From: Saccharopolyspora aridisoli
GTDB taxonomy: Bacteria; Actinomycetota; Actinomycetes; Mycobacteriales; Pseudonocardiaceae
Assembly: GCF_004348445.1 (NCBI RefSeq)
Contig: NZ_SMKV01000015.1
Span: 87,290 to 151,289, forward strand
Length of the DNA stretch: 64,000 nt
Direction: 5' to 3'
Position numbers and translations under genes: made by a program. Shown here piece after piece: positions 52,371 to 61,412 of the stretch. The notes under the pieces were generated by a model. That model was not told the origin of the DNA. It saw only the letters and a list, made by a program, of their open reading frames with translations, and searched no databases. Within the stretch, counting starts at the first letter, position 1; each line of letters starts with the position of its first letter.

Positions 52371-54794
52371 TCACCGGCCTGGCGGTGAACCCGGTGGGCC
52401 GCCCGGCTGCTGCCCCGGCGGGAGCACCGGTGGTCCCGGTGGCTGACCCGCGACCGGAGGCGGTGGGGTCTCCGAGGGCGTCGGCCGCTCCGTCGACGGC
52501 GGAGGCACGTAACCGGTGCTCACCGACACCGTCACCGTCTCGCCCGGCAGCGCGAAGCCGCGCGGCGTCTGACTGGTCACCGTGCCCTTCTTGCGCTGGC
52601 TGTTCACCGAGCGCTCGGAGACCTTGTAACCGGCCTTCTCCAGGGTTTCCTTGGCGCGCTCGTCGGTCAGGCCGACCACGTTGGGCACGTGGAACTCGTC
52701 GCCGCCGTTCTCGTAGCGGTCGGTGGTCGGCGGTAGCGGAGCCACCGGCAGTCCCTCGTGGATCACGTTCATCGCCTCGAACCAGGTCCGCGCGGGAACC
52801 TTGCCGCCGTAGATGTTGCCGCCGTTGGCACCGCAGAGCTGTGGCGGATCGCTGTCGCAGATGCCTTGCGGCGAAGTGCCGTCGCTGAAGGTCAGCACGG
52901 AACCGGCGTACTGCGGTGTCGCGCCGAGGAACCCGGCCGACTGGTGAGCCTCGGTGGTACCGGTCTTGGACGCCACCGGACGGCTCCACCCCGCGCCGCT
53001 GGCCGCTGCGGCGGCCGTGCCGCCGCCGGTGTCGTCCTTGCTCATGCCGACGGCAAGCGCGTTGGCCAGCTTCTCGTCAACGGCCTGCTCGCACGGGTCC
53101 TCGGTGATCGAAACCGGGTTGCCGTTGCGGTCCTGGATCTGCTCGATCGGCGTCGGCGGGCACCAGGTGCCGCCGCTCATGATCGTCGCGCCGACGTTGC
53201 TCAGCTCCAGCGGACTCGTCGGGGCGAACCCGAGCGTGAACGCGCCGATGTTCTTCTGCTTGACGTCCTCCGCCTGCGACAGACCGCCGGAGCCGTTGGG
53301 AGTGACCGGATTTCCCGCGGAGGTGTTGTGCAGCAGCGTCTGACGCATGCCCAACCGGACCGCCATGTCCACCGTGGTATCCAGCCCGACCCGCTCCTGC
53401 AGCGCGACGAACGCGGTGTTCGGCGAGGTCGCCAGAGCCATCTGCAACGTGCGCGGGCCCGGCGCGACGCCTTCGGCGTTGCCGACCGTGTAGGGCCGGG
53501 AGCCGTTGCGGTAGACCTGCGAGGTGTAGGACCCGGGCGACTGGATGGTGTTGTAGATCCCCATCCCCTTCTCCAACGCCGCCGCGGCGCTGAACACCTT
53601 GTAGATCGACCCGGCACCGAACTTCGCCACACCGCTGGGCAGCGCGTAGGAGGTCTGGCCCTTCGACGCGTCGATGCCGAAGTCGCGGTTGGCGACCAGC
53701 GCGCGCACCTTGTGCTTGTCCTTGCCGGGCTCGACGACGCTCATCACGTTCGCGATGCCCTTGGTCGTCTTCGGCACGCCGCGCTCGGCGGCGGCTTTGG
53801 CGGCGTCGGTGGCGTGCTTGTCCATCGACGTGTGGATCGTGTAGCCGCCGGTCTTGAGCTGTTCCTCGGTGAACCCGGCACGTTCGAGGTAGTCGATGAC
53901 GTAGCGGCAGAAGAACCCGTCGGACGGGCCGGCTCCGACGCAGCCGTTGGGTATGTTCTGCAGCGGCGTGACCAGGCCGAGCGGCGCGTTCCGGGCCTCG
54001 TTGGCAGCTTCCGGGGTGATCCGGCGCTGGTCCTCCATCGCCTTGATCACCAGGTTGCGCCGGTTGAGCGCCTCGTCGGGGTTGCTCTCCGGGTTCAGCG
54101 CGCTGGGGCTGTTGACCATGCCCGCCAGCAGCGCCGACTGGGCGATGGTCAGCTTGTCCGGGGTGGTGCCGAAGTAGGTGCGTGCGGCGGCGGCGATCCC
54201 GTGCGCCTGGTTGCCGTAGGGCACCACGTTGAGGTAGCGGGCGAGGATCTGCTCCTTGCTGATCTGCTTCTCCACCTGCAGCGCGATGCGGATCTCCCGC
54301 AGCTTGCGGCCGGGGGTCTGCTCGATCGCCTTGGCCTGCTTGACCGGGTCGTCGGCGGCCACCACGTGCACCAGGTAGTTCTTCACGTACTGCTGGGTGA
54401 GGGTGGAACCGCCCTGCGCGATCTCGCCGGACATCTGGTTGGTCACGGCGGCCCGCGCGGTGCCTGCCCAGTCCACCCCGTGGTGGTCGAAGAACCGCCG
54501 GTCCTCGATGGCCACGATCGCCGCCTTCATGGTGTCGGCGATCTGGTCCGGAGCGGCCGGCGTCCGATCTTGGTTGAACAGGTAGGCGATCGGCCTCCGA
54601 TCCTTGTCTGTGATCGTCGTCACAAGTGGCGGTTCCTTGGTCATCATGTCCGTGGAAATGCTGTTCACGGCGTCTCCAGCGCGGTTGGAGACCACTCCGA
54701 GTGACCCCGCAGCCGGGAAGAGCAACCCCGCGACCAGCACGCCAGCCAGCACACACAGACCGAATAGCTTCAACAAGCCGTCTCGGGCACGCAC
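52371..54794 (-). CDS. ponA2: Bifunctional penicillin-binding protein with PASTA domain (PonA2 type)
   Basis: An 807-residue class A PBP that polymerises and cross-links peptidoglycan. One N-terminal transmembrane helix (about 8-30) is followed by a GT51 glycosyltransferase with Glu97 in VAIEDRRFFDHHG and QGGSTLTQQYVKN. The transpeptidase motifs are SIYK (Ser396, Lys399), SPN (457-459) and KTG (610-612). A PASTA domain is at about 701-761, and the tail is Pro/Gly-rich. It is divergent from whiB4 and next to ArsA-like ATPases, the conserved order around M. tuberculosis ponA2 (Rv3682). Confidence 0.93.
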   Translation of the reverse strand: MRARDGLLKLFGLCVLAGVLVAGLLFPAAGSLGVVSNRAGDAVNSISTDMMTKEPPLVTTITDKDRRPIAYLFNQDRTPAAPDQIADTMKAAIVAIEDRRFFDHHGVDWAGTARAAVTNQMSGEIAQGGSTLTQQYVKNYLVHVVAADDPVKQAKAIEQTPGRKLREIRIALQVEKQISKEQILARYLNVVPYGNQAHGIAAAARTYFGTTPDKLTIAQSALLAGMVNSPSALNPESNPDEALNRRNLVIKAMEDQRRITPEAANEARNAPLGLVTPLQNIPNGCVGAGPSDGFFCRYVIDYLERAGFTEEQLKTGGYTIHTSMDKHATDAAKAAAERGVPKTTKGIANVMSVVEPGKDKHKVRALVANRDFGIDASKGQTSYALPSGVAKFGAGSIYKVFSAAAALEKGMGIYNTIQSPGSYTSQVYRNGSRPYTVGNAEGVAPGPRTLQMALATSPNTAFVALQERVGLDTTVDMAVRLGMRQTLLHNTSAGNPVTPNGSGGLSQAEDVKQKNIGAFTLGFAPTSPLELSNVGATIMSGGTWCPPTPIEQIQDRNGNPVSITEDPCEQAVDEKLANALAVGMSKDDTGGGTAAAAASGAGWSRPVASKTGTTEAHQSAGFLGATPQYAGSVLTFSDGTSPQGICDSDPPQLCGANGGNIYGGKVPARTWFEAMNVIHEGLPVAPLPPTTDRYENGGDEFHVPNVVGLTDERAKETLEKAGYKVSERSVNSQRKKGTVTSQTPRGFALPGETVTVSVSTGYVPPPSTERPTPSETPPPPVAGQPPGPPVLPPGQQPGGPPGSPPGR

Positions 54795-54892
54795 GCAACC
54801 AGCGTAGATCGCACACGCGCCGTGACGGAGCGTTACACCCCAAATCCAGCCGATGTGGTGAGTCTGGAAGATAACGGGACGACAACCGTCGG

Positions 54893-54921
54893 TTGGTTGT
54901 GGAACCGCTGGGCTCTACAGT
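54893..54921 (+). promoter_or_regulatory. Candidate promoter of whiB4
   Basis: TTGGTT (54893-54898), a 17-base spacer and TACAGT (54916-54921). This would give a leader of about 120 nt to the ATG at 55048, unusually long for this window. The remaining ponA2-whiB4 gap (253 bp) also has to carry the ponA2 promoter. Confidence 0.45.
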
Positions 54922-55047
54922 CCGTCTACGTCCAGCGACAGCACTGTTGTGGTTCGGCTCCCGACTTCCGAACCGCGGCATCCGGTGCCGGGGGGCTCCG
55001 GACGAAATACAGTCGCCGACGATCCAGTGAGGAGCTGGGGGAACTCT

Positions 55048-55347
55048 ATGTTTGAGCAGGGGGACTGGCGGGTTAACGCCGCATGTCGAGACCAGAACCC
55101 GGATCAATTGTTCGTCCGCGGGGCTGAGCAGCGCAAAGCACGAATGGTTTGTTTTGGCTGCCCAGTGCGGACGGAGTGCCTCAGCGAGGCGCTAGACGGC
55201 AAGATCGAATTCGGTGTGTGGGGTGGAATGACCGAACGCGAACGCCGGGCGCTGCTGCGCCGTCGACCGGATGTTCGTAACTGGCGCGAATTGCTCGAGG
55301 CAGCGCGTCAGGATTACTCCGATATCGCCGAGTTCCAGGTGAGCTGA
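55048..55347 (+). CDS. whiB4: WhiB-family iron-sulfur regulator (WhiB4/WblA type)
   Basis: A 99-residue [4Fe-4S] redox-sensing regulator. Cluster cysteines are Cys13, Cys35, Cys38 and Cys44 (C-x21-CFGC-x5-C), followed by the G(V/I)WGG turn (GVWGG, 56-60) and a basic C-terminal DNA-binding part (RERRALLRRRP). The assignment to WhiB4/WblA rests on position between ponA2 and the ArsA-like ATPases, as in mycobacteria and Streptomyces. The upstream in-frame stretch to 54949 is leader. An intrinsic terminator follows. Confidence 0.93.
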   Translation: MFEQGDWRVNAACRDQNPDQLFVRGAEQRKARMVCFGCPVRTECLSEALDGKIEFGVWGGMTERERRALLRRRPDVRNWRELLEAARQDYSDIAEFQVS

Positions 55348-55360
55348 GCCTGAAGAAAGA

Positions 55361-55410
55361 TCAGGCCGGGCGTGAACGCTGAAAAACGTTAATGCCCGGC
55401 CTGACTTTTT
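55361..55410. terminator. Bidirectional intrinsic terminator, whiB4 / ATPase operon
   Basis: TCAGGCCGGGC (55361-55371) and GCCCGGCCTGA (55394-55404) form a perfect 11-bp stem followed by CTTTTT. On the other strand the stem is followed by a weaker T-containing TCTTTC, so it can act for both convergent genes. Confidence 0.88.
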
Positions 55411-55413
55411 GGA

Positions 55414-56553
55414 TTATTCCCCGGCGAGCCGCAACCCTATTTCCCGCAAACCGGCCAGATCGTGCACATCGGACGGCAAGGCAGGGACGCCAACGAGTGG
55501 CACCTCCGGGTGCGCACGGGTGAACCGTGCGAGCATCCGCTTCTCCCGGTCGGCGATCGCCACGCGGTCGGCGTGCACCCGCAGCACCGCTGCGGCCAGC
55601 GGAGCCGAACCGGCTGCCTCGATCTCGTCTGCCACCGCCGTGGCGCGGTTGGCCGCCAGCTCGGCGACCACCGGGTGGGTCCGGTTGGCGACCATGCCGA
55701 CCAGCGGCATCGATTCCCCGGCCAGCCGCTCCACGAAGTAGGACGCCTCCCGCAGCGCGTCCGGTTCGGGAGCGGCGACCACCAGGAACGCCGTTCCCGG
55801 CGAGCGCAGCAGCCGGTAGGTCTGCTCGGCGCGCTGCCGGAACCCGCCGAAGGTCGAGTCGAAGGCCTGCACGAAGTTCGCGGCGTCGTTGAGCAGCTGC
55901 CCGCCGATGATCGTCGACACGGCCTTGGCGAACACGCCGAACGAGGCCCCGACGATCTTGCGCAGCCCGCGCCCGCCCGCGCGCGCCGGACTGGACAGCA
56001 TCTTGATGAGCCGGCCGTCCAGCACCGTCGACAGCCGCTGCGGGGCATCCAGGAAGTCCAGCGCGGAGCGGCTGGGCGGGGTGTCGACGATGATCAGGTC
56101 CCATTCGCCGGAGGCGGCGAGCTGACCGAGCTTCTCCATCGCCATGTACTCCTGCGTTCCGGAGAACGAGGTCGAAATGGTTTGGTAGAAGGGGTTGTTC
56201 AGGATCTGCTCGGCTCGTTCGGGGCCGGCGTGCATCTGCACCATGTCGTCGAAGGTGCGGCGCATGTCGAGCATCATCGCGTTCAGGTCGCCCGCGGGTT
56301 CGAATCCCTCCAGCGACACCTGCTTGGGCGTGTTGCCGAGTTCCCGCAGGCCGAGCGCTTGGGCGAGTCGCCGGGCGGGGTCGATGGTGAGCACGACCGT
56401 CTTGCGCCCGCGCTCGGCGGCCCGCACCGCCAGCGCGGCCGCCGTGGTGGTCTTGCCGACGCCGCCGGAGCCGCAGCAGACGACGACGTGCGTGTCTGGG
56501 TCGTCCAGCAGCGCGTCGACGTCGACCCGGGCCGGCCGCAGCGGTTCGCTCAT
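55414..56553 (-). CDS. ArsA/GET3-like ATPase, second of a pair (signature Lys absent)
   Basis: A 379-residue member of the ArsA/GET3 (SIMIBI) ATPase family. The P-loop is GSGGVGKT (28-35): the intradimer signature lysine of the canonical GKGGxGKT is Ser29. Switch I lies in [14 protein letters not shown] and switch II in [15 protein letters not shown]. It overlaps its partner gene by ATGA. The M. tuberculosis counterparts Rv3679/Rv3680 form a pair, so a heterodimer is expected. Both stand between WhiB4 and RidA. The cargo or target is unknown; no arsenical-resistance genes are present. Confidence 0.88.
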   Translation of the reverse strand: MSEPLRPARVDVDALLDDPDTHVVVCCGSGGVGKTTTAAALAVRAAERGRKTVVLTIDPARRLAQALGLRELGNTPKQVSLEGFEPAGDLNAMMLDMRRTFDDMVQMHAGPERAEQILNNPFYQTISTSFSGTQEYMAMEKLGQLAASGEWDLIIVDTPPSRSALDFLDAPQRLSTVLDGRLIKMLSSPARAGGRGLRKIVGASFGVFAKAVSTIIGGQLLNDAANFVQAFDSTFGGFRQRAEQTYRLLRSPGTAFLVVAAPEPDALREASYFVERLAGESMPLVGMVANRTHPVVAELAANRATAVADEIEAAGSAPLAAAVLRVHADRVAIADREKRMLARFTRAHPEVPLVGVPALPSDVHDLAGLREIGLRLAGE

Positions 56554-57551
56554 CGGTGGCTCCGGATGCCGTGTTCGGTGAATATCTCGGCGAGCTCGTA
56601 GAGCTCGGCGACGTCGATCCCAGCGGCGAGGTCGGGCAGCGAAACGGTGGGCAGGTCGGTGGCGGCGAGCTGGTCGCGCGCGGCGTCCTCGGCCCGGTGC
56701 CGGATGGCGTGCTCGATGGTCTCGTGGACGAGCCCGTCGAGGGTGTCGTCGTCGACCTCCAGCCCTGCGAATTCGAGTCCGGTGCGCACCCGGTCGGCGT
56801 TGACGCGGCCGTCGGCGGCGGCCGACACCGATCGCGCGGGCAGCCTGCCGGGCCGGACCCGGTTGAGCACGACCGCTCCGGGCCGCAGGTCGGCGGCGTC
56901 GAGCTCCTCGACGGCTTCTAGTGTTTCGCGCACAGGGAGCTCTTCGAGCAGCGTGACGACGTGGACCACGGTGTCGCTGGAGTGGACCAGGCGCACCACC
57001 CCGTCGCTGTGGTCGCGGATGGGCCCGACCTTGGCGAGGTCGGCCATGGCGCGGGCGACGTCGAGGAACTTCACCACCCGGCCGGTCGGCGGCGCGTCGA
57101 CGACGACCGCGTCGTAGACGTAGCGGCCGCGCTGGTCGGTCCGGCCGACGCATTCCTTGATCTTGCCGGTGAACAGCACGTCCTGGAGCCCGGGCGCGAG
57201 GGTGGTGGCGAACTCGATCGCACCCATCCTGCGCAGCGTCCGGCCGGCGAAACCGAGGTTGTAGAACATCGACAGGTACTCGAGCAGCGCCGGTTCGGCG
57301 TCGATGGCCAGCGCCCGCAGCTCACCTCCACCGGGAGCCGCGGCGATCCACTCCTCGGAGTAGGGCAGCGGCGCGCTGTCGAAGAGCTGGGCGATGCCCT
57401 GCCGCCCTTCGACCTCGATGAGCAGCACCTTCTTGCCGCCGGTGGCCAGCGCCAGCGCGAGCGCGGCGGCGACCGTGGTCTTCCCGGTCCCGCCCTTCCC
57501 GCTGACCACGTGCAACCGCGCCCTTTCCAGCTCCCCGTCCCATGAGGTCAC
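56550..57551 (-). CDS. ArsA/GET3-like ATPase, first of a pair (canonical P-loop)
   Basis: A 333-residue ATPase with a full deviant Walker A, GKGGTGKT (18-25, signature Lys19). Switch II is [15 protein letters not shown]; a [18 protein letters not shown] tail follows. GTG 57551 gives [16 protein letters not shown]; upstream sequence is not conserved in style. It is translationally coupled to the second ATPase by an ATGA overlap. Only this subunit has the signature lysine, so the dimer is predicted to be asymmetric. The promoter lies in 57552-57891. Confidence 0.88.
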   Translation of the reverse strand: MTSWDGELERARLHVVSGKGGTGKTTVAAALALALATGGKKVLLIEVEGRQGIAQLFDSAPLPYSEEWIAAAPGGGELRALAIDAEPALLEYLSMFYNLGFAGRTLRRMGAIEFATTLAPGLQDVLFTGKIKECVGRTDQRGRYVYDAVVVDAPPTGRVVKFLDVARAMADLAKVGPIRDHSDGVVRLVHSSDTVVHVVTLLEELPVRETLEAVEELDAADLRPGAVVLNRVRPGRLPARSVSAAADGRVNADRVRTGLEFAGLEVDDDTLDGLVHETIEHAIRHRAEDAARDQLAATDLPTVSLPDLAAGIDVAELYELAEIFTEHGIRSHR

Positions 57552-57891
57552 GCGGTCAGCGTAAGTCCCCGTTTCCCGAAATGTCTCCGCACGTGTGATC
57601 GCCGTCGTCCAACCCAACGACCGTCAGGCAAGCACCGGAAGTGTTCGTCAGTGCCCCACCCGAGCGACCGGCAACGCTGCGGGTCCTGAGCGGCGCGTGG
57701 CGAGCACGCCGCAACGCCGTGTACGGCACATGAGGAGTGCGAGCGGAGTCCGCAGGCGCCGCAAGTCCCCGCTTCTGGCGCCGCTGAGCCCGACGACCGC
57801 AGGGGCCGTGCCACGACGACGCAACCCACCGACCAGGCGGACACGACTGCCACCCAAGACGACCACCACCGCAGGAATTAGGCTCAACCCC
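57552..57891. other. Divergent intergenic region upstream of the ATPases and DUF4177 gene
   Basis: 340 bases. The open plus-strand frame from 57595 is Arg/Pro/Thr-rich and does not look translated. TAGGCT (57879-57884) lies seven bases before the DUF4177 ATG and would make a leaderless mRNA. Nothing else was recognised. Confidence 0.4.
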
Positions 57892-58050
57892 ATGCAGAAG
57901 TGGGAGTACGCCACCGTTCCGTTGTTGAGTCACGCAACCAAGCAGATCCTCGACCAGTGGGGCGAGGACGGCTGGGAGCTCGTCGCCGTGCTGCCGGGTC
58001 CGACCGGTGAGCAGATGGTGGCTTACCTGAAGCGGCCGAAGGAGGCCTGA
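57892..58050 (+). CDS. DUF4177 family small protein
   Basis: A 52-residue protein (MQKWEYATVPLLSHATKQIL; WGEDGWELVAVLPG; MVAYLKRP), matching the small WEY...GEDGWELV family DUF4177. Its function is unknown. It is followed after one base by RidA, with which it is probably co-expressed. Probably leaderless, because a TAGGCT -10 box is seven bases upstream. The same DUF4177-RidA pair is found near whiB4 in mycobacteria. Confidence 0.85.
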   Translation: MQKWEYATVPLLSHATKQILDQWGEDGWELVAVLPGPTGEQMVAYLKRPKEA

Positions 58051-58051
58051 C

Positions 58052-58510
58052 ATGGGTCGGTGGACGGATCGCCTGGCAGAGCTGGGCATTCCGCTGCCCG
58101 AGGTCGTCAAGCCCGTGGCGGCTTACGTGCCTGCGGTGCGGACGGGTTCGCTCGTGTTCACCGCGGGCCAGATCCCGATGGTGGCCGGATCGCCGGCGGG
58201 CCTGGGCAAGGTGGGTGCTGAGGTCAGCGCCGAGGAGGCCCAGCAGTACGCCCGGATCTGCGCGCTGAACGCGCTGGCGGCGGTCGATTCGCTGGTCGGA
58301 CTGGATTCGATCGTCCGGGTGGTGAAGGTCGTCGGGTTCGTGGCCTCGGCTGATGGCTTCACGGGGCAGCCGGGTGTGGTCAACGGTGCTTCGGAGCTGC
58401 TGGGCGAAGTCTTCGGCGAGGCGGGGCAGCACGCTCGCTCGGCCGTGGGTGTCGCGGAGCTGCCGCTCGGCGTGCCGGTTGAGGTCGAGTTGGTCGTCGA
58501 GGTCGAGTGA
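58052..58510 (+). CDS. RidA family enamine/imine deaminase-like protein
   Basis: A 152-residue RidA/YjgF-family protein. It hydrolyses reactive enamines from PLP enzymes in canonical members. Signature: VRTGSLVFTAGQIPMVAG and VAELPLGVPVEVELVVEVE. The RidA catalytic Arg that binds the substrate carboxylate (R-x-x-V near the C terminus) seems to fall at ARSAVGVAELP. The DUF4177 gene overlaps its control region. A terminator hairpin follows. Confidence 0.9.
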   Translation: MGRWTDRLAELGIPLPEVVKPVAAYVPAVRTGSLVFTAGQIPMVAGSPAGLGKVGAEVSAEEAQQYARICALNALAAVDSLVGLDSIVRVVKVVGFVASADGFTGQPGVVNGASELLGEVFGEAGQHARSAVGVAELPLGVPVEVELVVEVE

Positions 58511-58532
58511 AGTCGGCATTTCGGACCTGATG

Positions 58533-58564
58533 CGCGGCGTCGCCCTACCCGGGGTGACGCCGCG
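58533..58564 (+). terminator. Terminator after RidA
   Basis: CGCGGCGTC (58533-58541) and GACGCCGCG (58556-58564) form a perfect nine-base stem followed by TTCTCGTT, 23 bases after the stop. Confidence 0.65.
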
Positions 58565-58854
58565 TTCTCGTTGCGTGAGGAGGGTGCGTTCGCCGGGAGC
58601 GGAGTCGTGATTTTTTCGAAGGCAGGGCTCCGGCGGGCGACTGCGACAAGTACGCTGCGATCATCCCCGATCTTCGTGCGCCAGATCAGGTGTAACCCAG
58701 ATGGGGGATGTTGGTTCCAACACGTTGCATTTGGGTCGTTCAGGGGATTGTTCGACCCGGTCAGTAGCACCAAAGTTCACCTGGAAGGGTGCAGCTGCTT
58801 TTGGGGGAGCGGCGGCTGGATCCGGAACCGGAGTACTAAGCATGGAGGGGCGCC
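58565..58854. other. Control region upstream of an unknown gene pair
   Basis: 290 bases without a gene. It is clearly AT-richer than surrounding DNA and holds a GTTGG-TT-CCAAC palindrome (58710-58721) and several T-rich blocks. It is presumably the promoter region of the two genes at 58855-60551. GGAGGGG just before 58855 is the ribosome-binding site. Confidence 0.4.
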
Positions 58855-59469
58855 GTGGCAGTGCGTGAAACCGATCTGCTGTGCCACGAACTGTTGCTTC
58901 GGTTGGCCGGCAGGTTGCCTGACCGGCACCTGTGGCGATACCGCGACTGGCTGGCCGGGGGTGCCGCCGAGGTCGTGGCAAGGCTGCTGCCGGAGACGCT
59001 GGTCCGCGAGCGCATCGCACTCGACGACGACGAGCACCGGCTGCTCTCGGACGCGCTGCTTCCGCTGGGCGCCGACCCGGCGAAGGTCAACGCGATCCTG
59101 CCCGCGGTCGTGGACACCACGCCGCACTACTCGTTCACCACCGAACCTCCGGCCGAGAACATCGGCGACTCGGCGGTGCTGGTGCTCGGCGCGACGTTGC
59201 GCGGTCGCGCCGGTGTGCGCGAGGTGCGCAACACCTGGCGGCGCCGCGACTCGGGCGCCCCGAAGCTCGTCGTGCTGGTGTCCGCGTCGGACGACTGCGT
59301 CGAGCTCACCGGGGAGATCCAGCGGGTGCTGCGAGCGCTCGGTGACTCCGCGCCCTGCGTCGAGGTCGTGCCCAAGGACCTTGAACCGACCCCGTACCAC
59401 CGGATGGCGATCGAGGAGTCGGCGCTGGTGTGCGTGGGAGCTGAAGAATTCGCCGGTCGCCGCGGCTGA
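58855..59469 (+). CDS. Unrecognised protein, first of a paralogous pair
   Basis: A 204-residue soluble acidic protein beginning MAVRETDLLCHELLLRLAGR. Residues 1-70 are helical (LLLRLAGRLPDRHLWRYRDWL; LLPETLVRERIALDDDEHRLL). The rest looks alpha/beta, with hydrophobic strands (SAVLVLGATL, KLVVLVSASDD). The GTG follows GGAGGGG. I do not recognise a named family. Its N-terminal pattern (LLLxxxGR...L...I...E...L) recurs in the next gene, 26 bases downstream, so the pair probably arose by duplication and acts together. Confidence 0.75.
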   Translation: MAVRETDLLCHELLLRLAGRLPDRHLWRYRDWLAGGAAEVVARLLPETLVRERIALDDDEHRLLSDALLPLGADPAKVNAILPAVVDTTPHYSFTTEPPAENIGDSAVLVLGATLRGRAGVREVRNTWRRRDSGAPKLVVLVSASDDCVELTGEIQRVLRALGDSAPCVEVVPKDLEPTPYHRMAIEESALVCVGAEEFAGRRG

Positions 59470-59495
59470 GCGGGCGGCAGCTAAAGGAGGCATTC

Positions 59496-60551
59496 GTGGT
59501 GGACGTTGCAGAGGCCGCCGGACCAGTCGACCGGCTGCACAGCCTCTTGCTGGCCATGACCGGGCGCGTCGATGACGACGGCATCGACGGCGCTCGCGAG
59601 CTGCTGGGCGTGGGCTTGCCCGATGCCAGTGCGGAGTACCTCGCAGGGTGCCTGCTGGCCGGGCAGATCGAGGTGACGGCTGCGGAGCAGTACCACCTGC
59701 GTCGGGTCCTCGACGAGACGTGGTCCAACCGCCAGCTCGCCGACCGGCTCAAGGTGGTCGAGTCGCTGCTGCCGGAGAACCACAAGTTCAGCGCCCCCCA
59801 CACCGACGACACCGACCTCGAACTGGCGCTCAAGCAGATCGGCGGGCGTCTCGCGGGGCTGCGGGGCATGTGGATCACCAGCCGGACCACGCCCGCGGGC
59901 ACCAGCTACGGCGCGGTGCCGCAGGGCGTGCTGCTGGCCGAGGTCGGCCCCGACGGTACCGGTCCCGCTGTCGCCTTCCAGCTCGTCTCGGCCCTGCGCC
60001 GAGCCGGTCTGCGCTACGCGGTCGACGTCTTCGCGACCGGTGCCGACCTGCCCGAATACCACCGCGATGCGCTGTCGACGGCCCGGCGGGTGCGGTTAGA
60101 GGTAGCGCCCGTGGAGAGGGCGGCTCCCCCGGTGGCGTCGCGCACCGAACAGGTCGTCGAGCGCAGACAAGCCGAAGAGCCCCCGGCTCCACCGCCCGCG
60201 CAGCCGGCCCCGGTGGAAGAAACCCGGCCGGAGGGGGTGTCGCACGCTGTGGCCGAGCCGCAGCACGAGTTTCCCGGTGAGCCACCCGAGGACGCACACC
60301 CCGAGGCAGCGGCCGAGCAGACGGGTGTGATGATGCGCGTCCCCGCCGCGGTCGACGCGAAGTTGACCGACCGGGAGCGCAACCTGCTGCGCAAGCTGCA
60401 CGAGGAGCTCGCGCACCGCGAGCAGGACGCGCCGCCCAAGCGCCAGCCCAAGGCCGAGGACGGCCGGACATCCACCATGCCCGGCGGTACCGGTGGGTTC
60501 CCCCCGATCTCGGCGAACCAGCAGGTGTACACCTCGCAGCAGCAGCGCTGA
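59496..60551 (+). CDS. Unrecognised protein, second of a paralogous pair, with a disordered linker
   Basis: A 351-residue protein. Residues 10-75 are helical and repeat the pattern of the preceding gene (RLHSLLLAMTGRVDDDG; LLAGQIEVTAAEQYHLRRVL). Residues 80-200 are alpha/beta, with a VLLAEVGPDGTGPAV strand. A Pro/Glu-rich linker (about 205-270) leads to a short coiled segment (LTDRERNLLRKLHEELAHRE), and the tail is Gln-rich. AAAGGAGG sits five bases before the GTG. No family is recognised. The layout suggests an adaptor or regulator; that is inference from composition. Confidence 0.72.
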   Translation: MVDVAEAAGPVDRLHSLLLAMTGRVDDDGIDGARELLGVGLPDASAEYLAGCLLAGQIEVTAAEQYHLRRVLDETWSNRQLADRLKVVESLLPENHKFSAPHTDDTDLELALKQIGGRLAGLRGMWITSRTTPAGTSYGAVPQGVLLAEVGPDGTGPAVAFQLVSALRRAGLRYAVDVFATGADLPEYHRDALSTARRVRLEVAPVERAAPPVASRTEQVVERRQAEEPPAPPPAQPAPVEETRPEGVSHAVAEPQHEFPGEPPEDAHPEAAAEQTGVMMRVPAAVDAKLTDRERNLLRKLHEELAHREQDAPPKRQPKAEDGRTSTMPGGTGGFPPISANQQVYTSQQQR

Positions 60552-60599
60552 TCCCTCAGACGGTGTTCGAGCGCCGGTCGCCGACATAGGGTGGCGGGC

Positions 60600-61412
60600 A
60601 TGGATCGTTCGCTGCCAACGGGATTCGTGCCCGAGGACCGGCCGGACAAGCCCGTGCGCCCCAAGGACGCGGCAACCGTGGTGCTGCTGCGCGACGGCCC
60701 GTCGGGGCCTGAGGTGTTCCTGCAGCGCAGGGTGAGGGGAATGGCCTTCGCTGGTGGGATGACGGTGTTCCCCGGCGGCGGTGTCGACCAGCGCGACGCG
60801 GACGCCTCGATCTCTTGGAGCGGGCCGGCACCCGAGTGGTGGGCGCAGCGCTTCGGTTGCACGCCGGAGGTGGCTCGCGCGCTGGTGTGCGCGGCGGTCC
60901 GCGAGACGTTCGAGGAGTCGGGCGTGCTGCTGGCCGGGCCCGATCCGTCGACGGTCGTCGAGGACACCGGCGGCTACTCCGCAGCCCGGCAGGACCTGGT
61001 GACCAGGGATGTCTCGCTCGCCGGTTTCCTCGCCGAGGAAGGTCTGGTGCTGCGCGCCGATCTGCTGCGCCCGTGGGCGAACTGGTTGACCCCCGAGCAG
61101 GAGCCGCGCCGCTACGACACCAGGTTCTTCCTGGCCGCGATGCCGACCGGTCAGCGCGCGGACGCCATCACCACCGAGGCCGCCGAGGCGTACTGGGCGA
61201 CGCCGCGGCAGGCGCTGACCGACTTCCGCGAAGGCCGCTGCCACCTGCTCCCGCCGACCGAGGTCACGCTCACCGAACTCGCCGAGGCCGACGACCTCGC
61301 GTCCGCACTGAGCTCCGAGCGGACGCTGACCAAGATCATGCCGAAGCTGGTCGAGCGGAACGGTCGCTGGCACGCGGTGCTGCCCGGCGAGCCCGGATTC
61401 GAGGAGGCGTGA
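60600..61412 (+). CDS. Nudix hydrolase
   Basis: A 270-residue Nudix-fold protein. GGMTVFPGGGVDQ opens the box and RETFEESGVLL is its catalytic helix (R-E-x-x-E-E-x-G). A C-terminal helical region (NWLTPEQEPRRYDTRFFLA) resembles NUDT19/CoA-type or MutT-like long forms. The substrate is unknown. ATG 60600 is used; GTG 60591 is possible. Its stop overlaps the start of the metallo-beta-lactamase-fold gene (TGATG). Confidence 0.88.
   Translation: MDRSLPTGFVPEDRPDKPVRPKDAATVVLLRDGPSGPEVFLQRRVRGMAFAGGMTVFPGGGVDQRDADASISWSGPAPEWWAQRFGCTPEVARALVCAAVRETFEESGVLLAGPDPSTVVEDTGGYSAARQDLVTRDVSLAGFLAEEGLVLRADLLRPWANWLTPEQEPRRYDTRFFLAAMPTGQRADAITTEAAEAYWATPRQALTDFREGRCHLLPPTEVTLTELAEADDLASALSSERTLTKIMPKLVERNGRWHAVLPGEPGFEEA

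Noticed and set aside
57595..57891. N-terminal extension of the DUF4177 protein
   Set aside because: Arg/Pro/Thr-rich sequence unlike the family, which is about 50 residues and begins MQKWEY.
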